Positions 27,766-37,095 of a stretch of DNA of 64,000 nucleotides are shown here, one piece after another. The stretch is from an uncultured Alphaproteobacteria bacterium (GTDB lineage: Bacteria; Pseudomonadota; Alphaproteobacteria; Rs-D84): NCBI GenBank assembly GCA_944392775.1, contig CALXXV010000006.1, forward strand, positions 1-64,000. Direction: 5' to 3'. Every line of letters begins with the position of its first letter. The first letter of the stretch is position 1. The notes beneath the pieces were generated by a model that ran no database searches, was not told the origin of the DNA, and was given only the letters and a program-made list of their open reading frames with translations. A program made the position numbers and the translations under genes.

Positions 27766-29019
27766 TTACTTTTCAAACTTTTTCAAAATTAAACTCGCAT
27801 TTGTTCCACCGAAACCGAATGAATTGCTTAACGCAACATTTACTTCACGTTTCTGTGCTTTATTAGGTACCAAATTAAAATCACCAACTTCGTCTTCTGG
27901 ATCTTGCAAATTAATCGTTGGCGGTACAATACCGTCACGAATCGCCAGAACACAGAATATAGCTTCTACAGCCCCAGCAGCCCCTAACAAATGTCCTGTC
28001 ATAGATTTTGTTGAAGACATACATACATCTGTACCATCAAAAAGCTTTTTTACCGCGGCTAATTCACCGATATCACCAAGTCCCGTAGATGTACCATGAG
28101 CATTTATATAATCAACATCTTTCGATTCCATACCTGCATCTTTTAAAGCGGCCTGCATCGCTCTCATTCCTCCTTCTCCTTCTGGGGCTGGCGCAGTAAT
28201 ATGATACGCATCACCAGACAAACCATACCCCGCAACTTCTGCATAAATTTTCGCACCACGTGCAACCGCATGTTCATATTCTTCCAGCACTAAAATACCA
28301 GCCCCTTCTGCCATAACGAAACCGTCACGATTTTTATCCCAAGGGCGAGATGCACCGGCAGGGTCGTCATTACGAGTACTTAAAGCCTTCATCGCACAGA
28401 ATCCAGCGACACCGATTTTACCGACAGCACCTTCTGCCCCACCAGCTAACATAATATCAGCATCGCCATGTTGAATAAGCCGAACCGCTTCTCCAATAGA
28501 ATGAGCTGCCGATGCACATGCAGTTACAACAGATAAATTTGGTCCTTTTAATCCGTATCTTATGGATATATGACCGGCAGTCATATTTATAATGGCCTTA
28601 GGAATAAAGAAAGGACTTATACGACGCGGTCCACCAGTATAAAGCTCTACACAATTATCATAAATCGTATTTAATCCGCCGATTCCGGCACCAACGGAAA
28701 CGCCTATTCGATTTTTATCACCGTCATAATCTATTAATCCCGCATCACGAATAGCTTCATCTGCCGCAACAACACCGTATAAAATGGATTTGTCCATTTT
28801 ACGTTGTTCTCTTGCATCAACAATACTATCAGGATTATATTGCCCTGGTTCTGTACCAATTACCGGCAACCCCGCAATCTGAGAATTCAAATCTGACACA
28901 TCAAACGTATCTATTTTACGAACGCCAGAAACACCATTTATAATATTATTCCATGCATATTCAAGCCCAGTTCCCACAGGAGATACAATACCCATACCGG
29001 TAATAACGACTCTTTTCAT
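27766..29019 (-). CDS. fabF: 3-oxoacyl-ACP synthase II
   Basis: 417 residues. The Cys-His-His triad is visible: TACASAAHS (nucleophile), NAHGTSTGLGD and KSMTGHLLGAAGA. The C-terminal SNSFGFGGTNASLIL is canonical. It elongates acyl-ACP in type II fatty-acid synthesis. It follows acpP by 134 nt, with a terminator-like hairpin between them, so it may depend on read-through or a second promoter. AAAGGAAGAATAG precedes the start. Confidence 0.97.
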   Translation of the reverse strand: MKRVVITGMGIVSPVGTGLEYAWNNIINGVSGVRKIDTFDVSDLNSQIAGLPVIGTEPGQYNPDSIVDAREQRKMDKSILYGVVAADEAIRDAGLIDYDGDKNRIGVSVGAGIGGLNTIYDNCVELYTGGPRRISPFFIPKAIINMTAGHISIRYGLKGPNLSVVTACASAAHSIGEAVRLIQHGDADIMLAGGAEGAVGKIGVAGFCAMKALSTRNDDPAGASRPWDKNRDGFVMAEGAGILVLEEYEHAVARGAKIYAEVAGYGLSGDAYHITAPAPEGEGGMRAMQAALKDAGMESKDVDYINAHGTSTGLGDIGELAAVKKLFDGTDVCMSSTKSMTGHLLGAAGAVEAIFCVLAIRDGIVPPTINLQDPEDEVGDFNLVPNKAQKREVNVALSNSFGFGGTNASLILKKFEK

Positions 29020-29087
29020 ACTATTCTTCCTTTATAAAAATTCAACATTGCTACAATATATAATAAAATGTTTTACCTTAAACGTAC

Positions 29088-29127
29088 AGAAAAAAATCCG
29101 CCATTACAAAAAATGCTATGACGGATT
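29088..29127 (-). terminator. Terminator or attenuator between acpP and fabF
   Basis: On the minus strand ten pairs with one G-U (arms 29118-29127 and 29095-29104) followed by T7. It would let acpP be made in excess of fabF. Confidence 0.75.
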
Positions 29128-29153
29128 CATTTGATTAAAGATTCACCATAAAA

Positions 29154-29387
29154 TTATTTCTGATGTTCTTCAATATATTTAACAGCATCACCAACTGTAG
29201 CCAACTTAGCAGCTTCTTCATCAGGAATAGTGATATCAAATTCTTTTTCTACTTCCATAACGAATTCTACAACATCCAAAGAATCCGCACCCAAATCGTT
29301 TACGAAAGAAGCTTCTTCTGTAACTTTTGCTTCTGGAACACCCAATTTTTCAGCAACGATTTTTTTTACTTTTTCAAAAGTTGTCAT
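29154..29387 (-). CDS. acpP: Acyl carrier protein
   Basis: 77 residues, very acidic, with the phosphopantetheine attachment serine in [15 protein letters not shown]. It carries growing acyl chains in the cytosol and donates them to enzymes such as FabF and PlsC-type acyltransferases. The Shine-Dalgarno AAAGGATAAAAT and a good promoter at 29443-29471 fit high expression. Confidence 0.98.
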   Translation of the reverse strand: MTTFEKVKKIVAEKLGVPEAKVTEEASFVNDLGADSLDVVEFVMEVEKEFDITIPDEEAAKLATVGDAVKYIEEHQK

Positions 29388-29442
29388 ATTTTATCCTTTG
29401 TTTCAGTTAAATTTTTGGCTCAAACACGAGCGTCATTATTAA

Positions 29443-29471
29443 AACCTATCATTTTATGCAGACAGTGTCAA
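29443..29471 (-). promoter_or_regulatory. Promoter of acpP
   Basis: TTGACA (29466-29471), 17 nt, TAGGTT (29443-29448) on the minus strand, giving a leader of about 50 nt. Confidence 0.65.
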
Positions 29472-29510
29472 GAATTTATAACAAATTATAACAGAAGTTA
29501 AAATTTTTTC

Positions 29511-30509
29511 TTATGCTAAAACATCTTCTAACAGCGTGTTCATATTCATTCTGACTTCTTCCTTATCAGACGCCCAAACAAGTTTACGCATTAAAAATTT
29601 ATATACATCATCCATTGTTAAATTATCAATACCGACCTTTTTTACCAAATGTTTCCATGCCAGTCTAGGATCCGTTAAATGTCCTCTTCCTCTTCCGGGG
29701 AACACCCACTTTCCATCTTGGGGTAAATTTTCTAATACAACAACCGCAGCATCAGTAAGTGGCTTATTTTTCCACATATAATGATTAAAATCTAAATCCC
29801 CCCATTGCATAGAAAAAATTTTTGATTTTGGTGCAAAACCATAAACCAACATTAAGAAAGCAGATCTAACCGTTTGATTTTCTTCTTTTTCTATGGCGCG
29901 GACCAATTTTTGCAATCCGGCTTTATTCAAGGGTCGAACACGACGATTCTGTTCTATTTTTGGCAAATTAACAATTGGATTTTGTTTTATATAACCTAAA
30001 TCAACAGCATATTTAAAAATACTTTGTAATAATTCCTGCATACGCCCTGCTATTGCCTTACCTTCTATATTATTTATTACCGAAACAACATCTTGTGACA
30101 TAATTTCTGAAAGGTTTCTATCCAATAAAATTTTTAAATGTCTTTGTATTGCCCGTTCCAATTTATCTTTCGAATATCCTTTACGCTTTACCCGATTCGC
30201 CATATATATATTCAAAAACTTTTCAAAAGATATTTTTTTATTACGAACAACCCTTTTCTTAATCGCATTTTCTAAAATTTCCTGTACAGCATTTCTTGCT
30301 GTTTCAATATCAACATCAGGATAATTACCTATTATTATTCTTTTATCTTTACCGTTTATACGCTTTCTGACAAAGAAACTTTTTACACCATGACTAGTTA
30401 TATACAAGCGCAATCTTGGTTCTGATATATCTTGCACGACATCAAATCCAGAACTTGGTACCGGCAAGTTATCTAATATAAACGGGTTAAAAAAGAATTG
30501 ATGCGCCAT
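29511..30509 (-). CDS. Tyrosine-integrase-like protein lacking catalytic residues
   Basis: 332 residues. Residues 32-75 resemble the N-terminal arm-binding domain of P4-type integrases (FFVRKRINGKDKRIIIGNYPDV), followed by a SAM-like core-binding domain (about 93-180, LNIYMANRVKRKGYSKDKLE). The catalytic domain is recognisable from FLMLVYGFAPKSKIFSMQWGDLDF, but the active-site Arg position is Pro227, the HxxR region reads LTMDDVYKFLMRK, and no catalytic Tyr follows. It therefore looks like a DNA-binding relic or domesticated protein. It is 10 nt behind an unknown gene, with no good Shine-Dalgarno. Confidence 0.6.
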   Translation of the reverse strand: MAHQFFFNPFILDNLPVPSSGFDVVQDISEPRLRLYITSHGVKSFFVRKRINGKDKRIIIGNYPDVDIETARNAVQEILENAIKKRVVRNKKISFEKFLNIYMANRVKRKGYSKDKLERAIQRHLKILLDRNLSEIMSQDVVSVINNIEGKAIAGRMQELLQSIFKYAVDLGYIKQNPIVNLPKIEQNRRVRPLNKAGLQKLVRAIEKEENQTVRSAFLMLVYGFAPKSKIFSMQWGDLDFNHYMWKNKPLTDAAVVVLENLPQDGKWVFPGRGRGHLTDPRLAWKHLVKKVGIDNLTMDDVYKFLMRKLVWASDKEEVRMNMNTLLEDVLA

Positions 30510-30519
30510 TTTAATATTT

Positions 30520-30933
30520 TTATTTTTTTGCTTCTTTCAATTTATTTTCCCAAAAATGATTTTTCATATTTTTTAAGCGTTTATACTTATCTCTAGCTTC
30601 ATAATAAGCTAAATTTTTATTAAAATTCTTACAATTTTTATTTTCACAAACTTCGCTTGTAAAAAATTTAGGGCAAAAATGCCTATAGAAATAAAAAATG
30701 AAAATATCGCTATCATCATTACTTTTACTATACTCAACCCATGTTACAACGCAGCCATTTGAAGGCATAAAATCAGAATCTTTTCCACCGCAATCAACAA
30801 CCAAATCATCATATTTTATTTTACAAATTTTATACATATCGTGACATAACTTATTTAAATTCCTATATTCCTCTAAAGATTTTTCTACTTTCAGCGGGAA
30901 TTTAATAAAATATCTAAAAAAATCTACAAACAT
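30520..30933 (-). CDS. Unknown Cys-containing protein
   Basis: 137 residues, no family recognised. The middle is rich in Asp and aromatic residues; the C-terminal third has FCPKFFTSEVCENKNCKNF (about residues 85-105), a compact Cys cluster that could bind zinc, followed by a strongly basic helix. It lies between lepA (22-nt gap, AAGGGG before its ATG) and the integrase-like gene. The join suggests one transcript. The composition is even more AT-rich than the flanks. Confidence 0.5.
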   Translation of the reverse strand: MFVDFFRYFIKFPLKVEKSLEEYRNLNKLCHDMYKICKIKYDDLVVDCGGKDSDFMPSNGCVVTWVEYSKSNDDSDIFIFYFYRHFCPKFFTSEVCENKNCKNFNKNLAYYEARDKYKRLKNMKNHFWENKLKEAKK

Positions 30934-30955
30934 AAAAAACCCCTTAAAATTACAA

Positions 30956-32746
30956 CTAAACTTTTAATGCATTTATAAATGCGGACTGTGGAATTTCTAC
31001 ATTTCCGAAAGTACGCATACGTTTTTTCCCTTCTTTTTGCTTTTCTAAAAGCTTCCTTTTACGAGTAATGTCACCGCCATAACATTTCGCGGTCACATCT
31101 TTACGGTACGCAGCAATGGTTTCACGTGCAATAATTTTTCCACCGATTGCGGCCTGTAATGGAATTTTAAATTGGTGTCTGGGTATTAGATCTTTTAACT
31201 TTTCAACTATTTGTCGACCGCGTTTTTCTGCAAAACTTCTATGGCACATGAATGACAAAGGTTCTACATTTTCATCGTTTACCAAAATAGAAACTTTTAC
31301 TAAATCAGAGGTCTGATATCCATGCAACACATAATCAAACGACGCATAACCTGACGACAAAGATTTTACTCTGTCATAAAAATCAAATACGATTTCTGCC
31401 AAAGGTAACAAATATACCAACACCGCCCGATTACCTATATAAGAAATATTTTCTTGCACCCCCCGCCGTTCTGAACACAACGACATTATTCCCCCCATAT
31501 ATTTATCAGGCATCATAATTGTAGCCCGAACCCAAGGCTCTTCTATAGAGGCTATTTTTGTTAAATCAGGCATATCTGCAGGATTTTCTAAATCCATTAT
31601 ACTTCCGTCACGCATATGAACTTTATATAAAACGCTTGGGACCGTATTTATTAAGCTTAAATTAAATTCTCTGCGCAAACGTTCGCTTATGATTTCCATA
31701 TGTAAAAGCCCAAGGAATCCGCAACGAAGTCCGAACCCCAACGCCGAAGATTTTTCCGTTGTAAAAATAAAAGAAGCATCATTTAAAGCCAGCTTTTCTG
31801 CCCCATCGCGCAAATTTGGATAATCATCTGCTTCCACAGGAAAGAAAGAAGAAAAAACGACCGGTACAGACGGTTTAAACCCTGGTAAAGGTAAATCTGC
31901 AGGATTTTTTGCATCTACAATCGTATCACCAACTTTACAATCGTGAATAGTTTTCATACCAGTAATAATGAAACCGATTTCTCCGGCATGCAAAACATCT
32001 GAATCCACCATTTTAGGTGTAAAATAGCCTATTTTTTCTATTGCATATTCTGCACCCGTAGCCATAAATCTTATTTTTTGCCCTCGCTGTAACCGTCCGT
32101 CAACAACACGCACTAAAATAACAACGCCTAAATAAGAATCATACCATGAATCGACCAACAAAGCACGTGTAGGCGAATTTTCATTTCCCCTTGGCGCGGG
32201 TAATTTTTTTACAATTTCTTCTAATAATTCTGGAACACCTACTCCTGTCTTTCCGGATACACATATTGCATTTTTCGCGTCCAAGCCTATTACATCTGCG
32301 ATCTGTTCACGTGTACCTTCTACATCACTGGACGGCAAATCAATTTTATTTAACACAGGTAACATCTCTAAATCATTATCCAAAGCTAAATAAGCATTAG
32401 CTAACGTTTGCGCCTGAACTCCCTGAGTTGCATCGACAAGAATCAATGCCCCTTCACAAGCTGCTAAGCTACGAGATACTTCATAAGAAAAATCGACATG
32501 CCCCGGTGTATCCATCAAATTCAATTGATAGACTTGCCCATCTTTAGCTTTGTAATTTAAACGAACGGTCTGCGCTTTTATTGTTATGCCCCGTTCACGC
32601 TCTATATCCATAGAATCTAATACTTGCGCCTTCATTTCACGTGCTTGCAAACCACCGGTAAATTCGATAAGCCTATCAGATAAAGTTGATTTACCATGAT
32701 CAATATGCGCAACTATTGCAAAATTCCTGATATTTTTCTGATTCAT
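30956..32746 (-). CDS. lepA: Elongation factor 4 (LepA)
   Basis: 596 residues from the ATG at 32746 (AAGG before it; the TTG 6 nt upstream is less likely). G-domain motifs [30 protein letters not shown] and NKIDLP are intact. The C-terminal domain unique to LepA ([21 protein letters not shown]) is complete. It back-translocates stalled ribosomes and helps 30S maturation. It follows rbfA and a GNAT gene, so a ribosome-biogenesis operon is plausible. Confidence 0.97.
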   Translation of the reverse strand: MNQKNIRNFAIVAHIDHGKSTLSDRLIEFTGGLQAREMKAQVLDSMDIERERGITIKAQTVRLNYKAKDGQVYQLNLMDTPGHVDFSYEVSRSLAACEGALILVDATQGVQAQTLANAYLALDNDLEMLPVLNKIDLPSSDVEGTREQIADVIGLDAKNAICVSGKTGVGVPELLEEIVKKLPAPRGNENSPTRALLVDSWYDSYLGVVILVRVVDGRLQRGQKIRFMATGAEYAIEKIGYFTPKMVDSDVLHAGEIGFIITGMKTIHDCKVGDTIVDAKNPADLPLPGFKPSVPVVFSSFFPVEADDYPNLRDGAEKLALNDASFIFTTEKSSALGFGLRCGFLGLLHMEIISERLRREFNLSLINTVPSVLYKVHMRDGSIMDLENPADMPDLTKIASIEEPWVRATIMMPDKYMGGIMSLCSERRGVQENISYIGNRAVLVYLLPLAEIVFDFYDRVKSLSSGYASFDYVLHGYQTSDLVKVSILVNDENVEPLSFMCHRSFAEKRGRQIVEKLKDLIPRHQFKIPLQAAIGGKIIARETIAAYRKDVTAKCYGGDITRKRKLLEKQKEGKKRMRTFGNVEIPQSAFINALKV

Positions 32747-32828
32747 TATCAAACCTTAGATATGCGGCAATAATAAACCAGTATATCAGAATTTGCAAAT
32801 ACTTTCTAAAAACAAATATTCTTATTTA

Positions 32829-33251
32829 TTAACGAGTAAGATTTTTTGTCATCAAAAAGCTGTTTCCCATAGAAAAATACCCGTTTTTAGTATAAAAATT
32901 ACGTGCTTCTGCAGTAGGAGCCCTAAATAAATTTATATTTTTAACAGATTTTCCGATACAATATTTTTCGTATTCTTTAAGTAAAGCCGTTCCGATTCCA
33001 GATTTTTTATAAGGTCTATCAACGTATAAATAGTTAATTTCTGACGTTGCACCGTTTATAACACCTTTGATAAAACCCAAAGGGAAATGTTCACCATTAA
33101 AAACGAACATTATATGTCCACGTCTTTCGACCTCTTCACGTAATGTATGAAATAGTTTTTCCGCTTCATTTGGTCTTGTTTGATCAACGATATAAAAGCA
33201 ATCACTTAATAAAGAAACCGAAATATCATAAACTTGTTTTATTCCTGCCAT
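32829..33251 (-). CDS. GNAT-family N-acetyltransferase
   Basis: 140 residues with the acetyl-CoA motif INYLYVDRPYKKSGIGTALLKEYEKYC (about residues 72-98) and a C-terminal RNFYTKNGYFSMGNSFLMTK, both usual in GNAT enzymes. The substrate is unknown; the position between rbfA and lepA hints at a ribosomal or translation-factor target, which is inference. Its ATG overlaps the rbfA stop codon by one base (TAATG), so translation is probably coupled. Confidence 0.75.
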   Translation of the reverse strand: MAGIKQVYDISVSLLSDCFYIVDQTRPNEAEKLFHTLREEVERRGHIMFVFNGEHFPLGFIKGVINGATSEINYLYVDRPYKKSGIGTALLKEYEKYCIGKSVKNINLFRAPTAEARNFYTKNGYFSMGNSFLMTKNLTR

Positions 33252-33607
33252 TATTCTAACTCCAAATTATTTATTATTTTATCTATACGCTCTGCCCGCT
33301 CTAATGTATCATCATACTCAAAACGTATATCAGGGACGTATTTTTGTTTCATTTTTGCAGCCAATTCATAACGAATAGATTTGGTAACCTCGTCTAAACG
33401 TTTTTGCACCGAATCGACATTTTCACTTCTGGAATAATAAAATAATCTAACAAATTGTAAACCACCATGAGCCACAGCCCCCACTAAAGAAACGCCAGAC
33501 AGCAAGATATCATCACCGAAATTATCGCGTAAAATTTCAGCGACCAAAGTCTGTACTTTACTAGCCACGCGGGCCGCTCTATTAGATTCACCTTGTTTTT
33601 TTATCAT
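33251..33607 (-). CDS. rbfA: Ribosome-binding factor A
   Basis: 118 residues of the KH-like RbfA fold: RVASKVQTLVAEILRDNFGDDILLSGVSLVGA, ending in KMKQKYVPDIRFEYDDTLERAERIDKII. It matures 16S rRNA 5' end and 30S subunits in the cold. It is the first gene of an apparent rbfA-GNAT-lepA-unknown-integrase-like transcript. Confidence 0.93.
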   Translation of the reverse strand: MIKKQGESNRAARVASKVQTLVAEILRDNFGDDILLSGVSLVGAVAHGGLQFVRLFYYSRSENVDSVQKRLDEVTKSIRYELAAKMKQKYVPDIRFEYDDTLERAERIDKIINNLELE

Positions 33608-33633
33608 ATTTATTCCTGTAAAATATTTATGTA

Positions 33634-33662
33634 TTGTAAATTAGTAAATATTTAATTACAAT
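33634..33662 (+). promoter_or_regulatory. Promoter of the VTT-family membrane gene
   Basis: TTGTAA (33634-33639), 17 nt, TACAAT (33657-33662), about 30 nt before the start codon. Confidence 0.5.
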
Positions 33663-33692
33663 CAAGTAAATTTTTTATTATGGAAGGTGAAA

Positions 33693-34268
33693 ATGAAATT
33701 TGCTGAATATATTTTAAAAAAATCAGAAAGTCGCGCTTATTCGTGGATCGTTTTTATTTTAACAATATGTGAATCTATATTTCTTTTTATACCACCAGAA
33801 GTTTTTATGACCCCACCAATAATTGCGAATAAAAAGCGCGCTGTTCCAATTGCTGTTGCGACATCCCTAGGATCTATCGTAGGTGGTGCAATTGCATATA
33901 TGATCGGTGCATGGCTTTGGGATTCTATCGGTGTTTGGCTAATAAACACATTTTCAAATCCAGAATTAATAGAAACAGCTATAAAACCGATGTTCAGCAA
34001 ATATGGGATTTTGATAATAGTATTGACAGCGGTTACCCCTATTCCATATAAATTACTTGCGATATGGCTTGGGTTCATAGGGTACCCCATTTGGGTATTT
34101 TTGGCGGTATCTGCGATATTCCGCACTGGTCGTTTTGGTATAATTGCTGCGCTACTGTATTTTTTCCAAGAACGAGCAAACGCGATTGTAAAAAAATATT
34201 TCTGGCCCCTAACCATCGGCGCAATCATTGCTGCCGGACTTGGTGTATGTTTAATATCTTTATTTTAA
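33693..34268 (+). CDS. VTT-domain (DedA/YqaA-like) membrane protein
   Basis: 191 residues from the ATG at 33693, with GGAAGG in front; a GTG two codons upstream is part of that site. Several membrane helices, two re-entrant-like segments (ESIFLFIPPEVFMTPPII and VTPIPYKLLAIWLGFIGYPIWVFL), and GSIVGGAIAYMIG fit the YqaA branch of the DedA/VTT superfamily. Family members include lipid flippases and homeostasis factors; the substrate here is unknown. Single-gene unit. Confidence 0.75.
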   Translation: MKFAEYILKKSESRAYSWIVFILTICESIFLFIPPEVFMTPPIIANKKRAVPIAVATSLGSIVGGAIAYMIGAWLWDSIGVWLINTFSNPELIETAIKPMFSKYGILIIVLTAVTPIPYKLLAIWLGFIGYPIWVFLAVSAIFRTGRFGIIAALLYFFQERANAIVKKYFWPLTIGAIIAAGLGVCLISLF

Positions 34269-34326
34269 TTTTTTATAAAAAACGCTAAAAAGTATTTTAT
34301 TAAATATAAGCTAAAAAATTATTATT

Positions 34327-34354
34327 AAAAAAACCACCATATGGTGGTTTTTTA
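34327..34354. terminator. Bidirectional terminator at the end of the fibre cluster
   Basis: AAACCACCAT directly followed by its complement ATGGTGGTTT (34331-34350), with A and T runs outside. It serves the VTT gene (+) and the last fibre-like gene (-). Confidence 0.9.
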
Positions 34355-35761
34355 TTCAACCCAGATGGTTGCATAAGTCGTGGCATTTTCACTGCCGACC
34401 GGAATTTTAACATTACCTTTTGTGACAGAAACCTTACCATCTGCCTGTGAAACCGCTGTGACAACTGCGCCCGTTCCAGAAGAAGTACTATCCAAAGCAG
34501 TAATCTGAGACTTCGTAGCATAAGTATTAACTATGTTATTCCCGTTTGCATCTGCGGTTGCTTTTGCAGCCGTACCAGATGTACTTAACTTACCTGCCAA
34601 AGCAGAATTTATAACCTTATTCTGAACAGGGTTTGTACTTGTACTGCTTAAAGCGCTATCTACTGTTATTGCTGCCGGGATAGAAGGCTTATCAGTTAAA
34701 TCATTATAAGAACCTGATGTCGCAACTTCTGCCAAATCTGCAGTATTAGCCTTTGCATTCAATGAAGTTGTCAAGCCAGATATCTTTGACTGTGCAATTG
34801 CTGCCGAAGAAGAAATATCTGCATTTGTTATTGTACCGTCTGTTATCATAGCACTGCTGACAGTACCTGTCATAACATTACCCGAACCATCCGTAATTAA
34901 AACTTTATTTGCATTCGTAGAGCCCTGTGCTTTTGCAACCTTTGTATTTGCAGCAGATTGCGCAGCGGACGCAACAGACGCAGCGGAATTAGCCGTACTC
35001 TGTGCAGTTTCTACCGCGCTTTCCACAGTTCCCAATTCTGTTTTTGTTGCATAAGTTGTTGTAATAACATTACCCGATGCGTCTTGTGTTGCTTTTGTAG
35101 CATTCGTTGCATTTGTAGCATTAGTCGCACTAGTTGCGGTTGTTGCAGTATCTGCACTTGCTGCACTATTTACTGTGACAATACCGTCTGTTCCGACAGT
35201 TATATCACCACCACTTTTTACACCACCCAACTTATCAGATGTAGCCGCAGTTAAGACATAACCTTCTGGCAAATCATCAGCGGTAATAAAACCACTATTA
35301 TTAGTCAACTGTGAAGTAGTTGTAGGTACAGTAATATTGATAGTGGCCGGTGATGCCGCATTTGCGGTAAACGTACCGACATTGGAACCATTTTTTTGGA
35401 TTGTAAGAGTTGCATTATTTACAGTTGGAATATCCGCAGAATCCGCCTTACCTGCCAAAGCAGTTGCGACTGCTTTTTCAGAAGGGTAAGCCGTATCTGT
35501 TGCAGATGCAGTTGCACGAACAGTTGTAACTTTATTTTTTGTTTCTTCTGCTGTTATACCTTTTGTTGCAGAAACAGTGCTACCACTAGCAGAAACGGAA
35601 GTAACAACATTACCTGTTCCACTGGTAGAACCACTAATGCTAGACAAACGTCCATCAACCTGTACATCAACATAGTTTTTGGATGCGATATCTGCATTAG
35701 CTGTTCCCATAGCAAGCATTGCTATTAAAGAAACTGCAAAAAGACCTTTTGTATTCATCAT
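34352..35761 (-). CDS. Exported tail-fibre-like repeat protein D
   Basis: 469 residues from the ATG at 35761 (GGTAG before it). Signal peptide about 1-23 (MGTANADI), then IASKNYVDVQVDGRL, the same opening as its three upstream neighbours. The rest is Ala/Thr/Ser/Asn-rich with recurring fibre-type motifs: AYPSEKAVATALAGKADSAD, SQLTNNSGFITADDLP, NSALAGKLSTSGTAAK, and TNATNATNAT runs. It ends TYATIWVE. Such patterns are usual in phage tail fibres and trimeric surface fibres. No membrane anchor is visible. Its upstream spacer (113 nt) has a 9-bp hairpin. Confidence 0.65.
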   Translation of the reverse strand: MMNTKGLFAVSLIAMLAMGTANADIASKNYVDVQVDGRLSSISGSTSGTGNVVTSVSASGSTVSATKGITAEETKNKVTTVRATASATDTAYPSEKAVATALAGKADSADIPTVNNATLTIQKNGSNVGTFTANAASPATINITVPTTTSQLTNNSGFITADDLPEGYVLTAATSDKLGGVKSGGDITVGTDGIVTVNSAASADTATTATSATNATNATNATKATQDASGNVITTTYATKTELGTVESAVETAQSTANSAASVASAAQSAANTKVAKAQGSTNANKVLITDGSGNVMTGTVSSAMITDGTITNADISSSAAIAQSKISGLTTSLNAKANTADLAEVATSGSYNDLTDKPSIPAAITVDSALSSTSTNPVQNKVINSALAGKLSTSGTAAKATADANGNNIVNTYATKSQITALDSTSSGTGAVVTAVSQADGKVSVTKGNVKIPVGSENATTYATIWVE

Positions 35762-35825
35762 TTTTATTCTACCTAAAAAACTGTTTCGTTTCACTATCTA
35801 AATCGCAACTCACACAAACTTTTTT

Positions 35826-35860
35826 TGATGTGCGATATATTTATGAAATACCGCACATCA
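35826..35860 (-). other. Hairpin between fibre-like genes C and D
   Basis: TGATGTGCG (35826-35834) and CGCACATCA (35852-35860), perfect 9 bp. On the minus strand it is followed by A rather than T, so it is probably a processing or stability element rather than a terminator. Confidence 0.5.
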
Positions 35861-35874
35861 AGATACCAACAAGA

Positions 35875-37065
35875 TTATCTTGCAACAACTTCCCATTCAT
35901 AAACAGAGTTATTATAAGTCAAAACACACTTATTTGTTGGGTTGTCACAATTAGGATCTGTTGGTTTTGGTATTGCTGCCAAAGCCGCTGTCTTTGCTTC
36001 TGTTGCAGTTTGACTTGCTGTATCAGCAGTAGTCTTTGCCTGTGTTGCAGTCTGACTTGCTGTCTCAGCAGTACTCTTTGCCTGTGTTGCAGTCTCTGTT
36101 GCAGTTGTCGCAGCAGTTGTTGCTTCTTCTGCTGCAGCCGTTGCTGCTGCTGCATCAGACTTCGCCTGTGTTGCATCTGTTTTTGCCTGTGCTGCATCAG
36201 ATTTTGCTTGTGTTGCATCTGTCGCTGCAGTTCCTGCTTTAGTATTTACTTCATTAATAGCACCAACAACTGTTTTTGCTGTAGTTGCAAGAGTATTATC
36301 TGTTTTATCTTGCTTCAACGCCAAATCTGCATCAACATCTGCAGTTTTTGCATAATCTGCCAAAGCAGCCTGTTGCAAAGCAGAATCTGCCTTACCCAAA
36401 GACGCCTGAACGTCATCTGCCAATTTTGCTTTTGTTACATTTTTATCTGCAATTTTTGCCGTTGTGACAGCGTTTGCATCAATCTCTGCTGCACTTACTG
36501 TGTTTTTTGCTGCCAAAGCGCCCAAATCTGCTGTATTTGCTTTTGCATCCAAAGCAGAATCTACTTCTGTTTTTGTATAAGCATCTGTGATACCATAACC
36601 TTGTAATGTTGTGGCTTTATCTGCTTTACCTGTTTGTAAACCAGCAACAGTTCCCTGTAATTCTGTAACATCTTCTTGAACGCCAGACACATTACCAGTT
36701 ACACTATCGATAGCATCTGCAACTGCTTTTACAGATGGATATGACGTATCGTTGGTCGTATTATCACTATACTGTGCAGATTGAATCAATGCCTTATCCT
36801 GCTTACCTGCCAATCCTTCTGTTAATGCAGTCGTTGTCGCATGTGTTGCAGAAGCAGTTTGCAAAGCATCAATTTCACCTTCTGCAGTTGTTAAACGTTC
36901 TCCCTGACCTGTAACAGTTGAAGTCAAAGCAGTTACGCTTTCTGTTGTTGCTCTTGTACCGACCTGATCGTCAACATAAGTTTTTGATGCGATTTCTGCA
37001 TTTGCAGCCCCGACAGTGACAACTGTCAATAATGTTGCAAATATACCTGCTGTTAGTTTTTTCAT
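35875..37065 (-). CDS. Exported tail-fibre-like coiled-coil protein C
   Basis: 396 residues with signal peptide (GAANAEIASKTYVDDQV). The first half contains fibre modules: SYPSVKAVADAIDS, GYGITDAYTKTEVDSALDAKANTADLG, and AKLADDVQASLGKADSALQ. Residues about 275-365 are a heptad-like run of Ala/Thr/Gln/Lys (TQAKSDAAQAKTD and related units), predicted as a long coiled coil. It closes with a small domain holding two Cys (CDNPTNKC) and YEWEVVAR. It is 30 nt behind gene B and shares an identical 90-nt segment with it. Confidence 0.7.
   Translation of the reverse strand: MKKLTAGIFATLLTVVTVGAANAEIASKTYVDDQVGTRATTESVTALTSTVTGQGERLTTAEGEIDALQTASATHATTTALTEGLAGKQDKALIQSAQYSDNTTNDTSYPSVKAVADAIDSVTGNVSGVQEDVTELQGTVAGLQTGKADKATTLQGYGITDAYTKTEVDSALDAKANTADLGALAAKNTVSAAEIDANAVTTAKIADKNVTKAKLADDVQASLGKADSALQQAALADYAKTADVDADLALKQDKTDNTLATTAKTVVGAINEVNTKAGTAATDATQAKSDAAQAKTDATQAKSDAAAATAAAEEATTAATTATETATQAKSTAETASQTATQAKTTADTASQTATEAKTAALAAIPKPTDPNCDNPTNKCVLTYNNSVYEWEVVAR
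36809..36898. repeat. 90-nt identical segment, copy in gene C
   Basis: Base-for-base identical to 37544-37633 in gene B. It encodes the block LTTAEGEIDALQTASATHA and neighbours. Adjacent sequence diverges abruptly at both ends, as after gene conversion or unequal crossing-over. Confidence 0.9.
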
Positions 37066-37095
37066 TTTCCTTCCTTTTTTAGTTTAGTTAGTTTT

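Noticed and set aside
29511..34268. Prophage or genomic island around the integrase-like gene
   Set aside because: No att repeats, phage genes or tRNA insertion site; neighbours are housekeeping genes on one strand.
35719..36606. Long Cys-rich plus-strand reading frame opposite fibre gene C
   Set aside because: It is the reverse reading of Ala/Thr/Gln codons of a repeat protein; no ribosome site or signal of its own, and Cys runs arise from GCA/ACA repeats.
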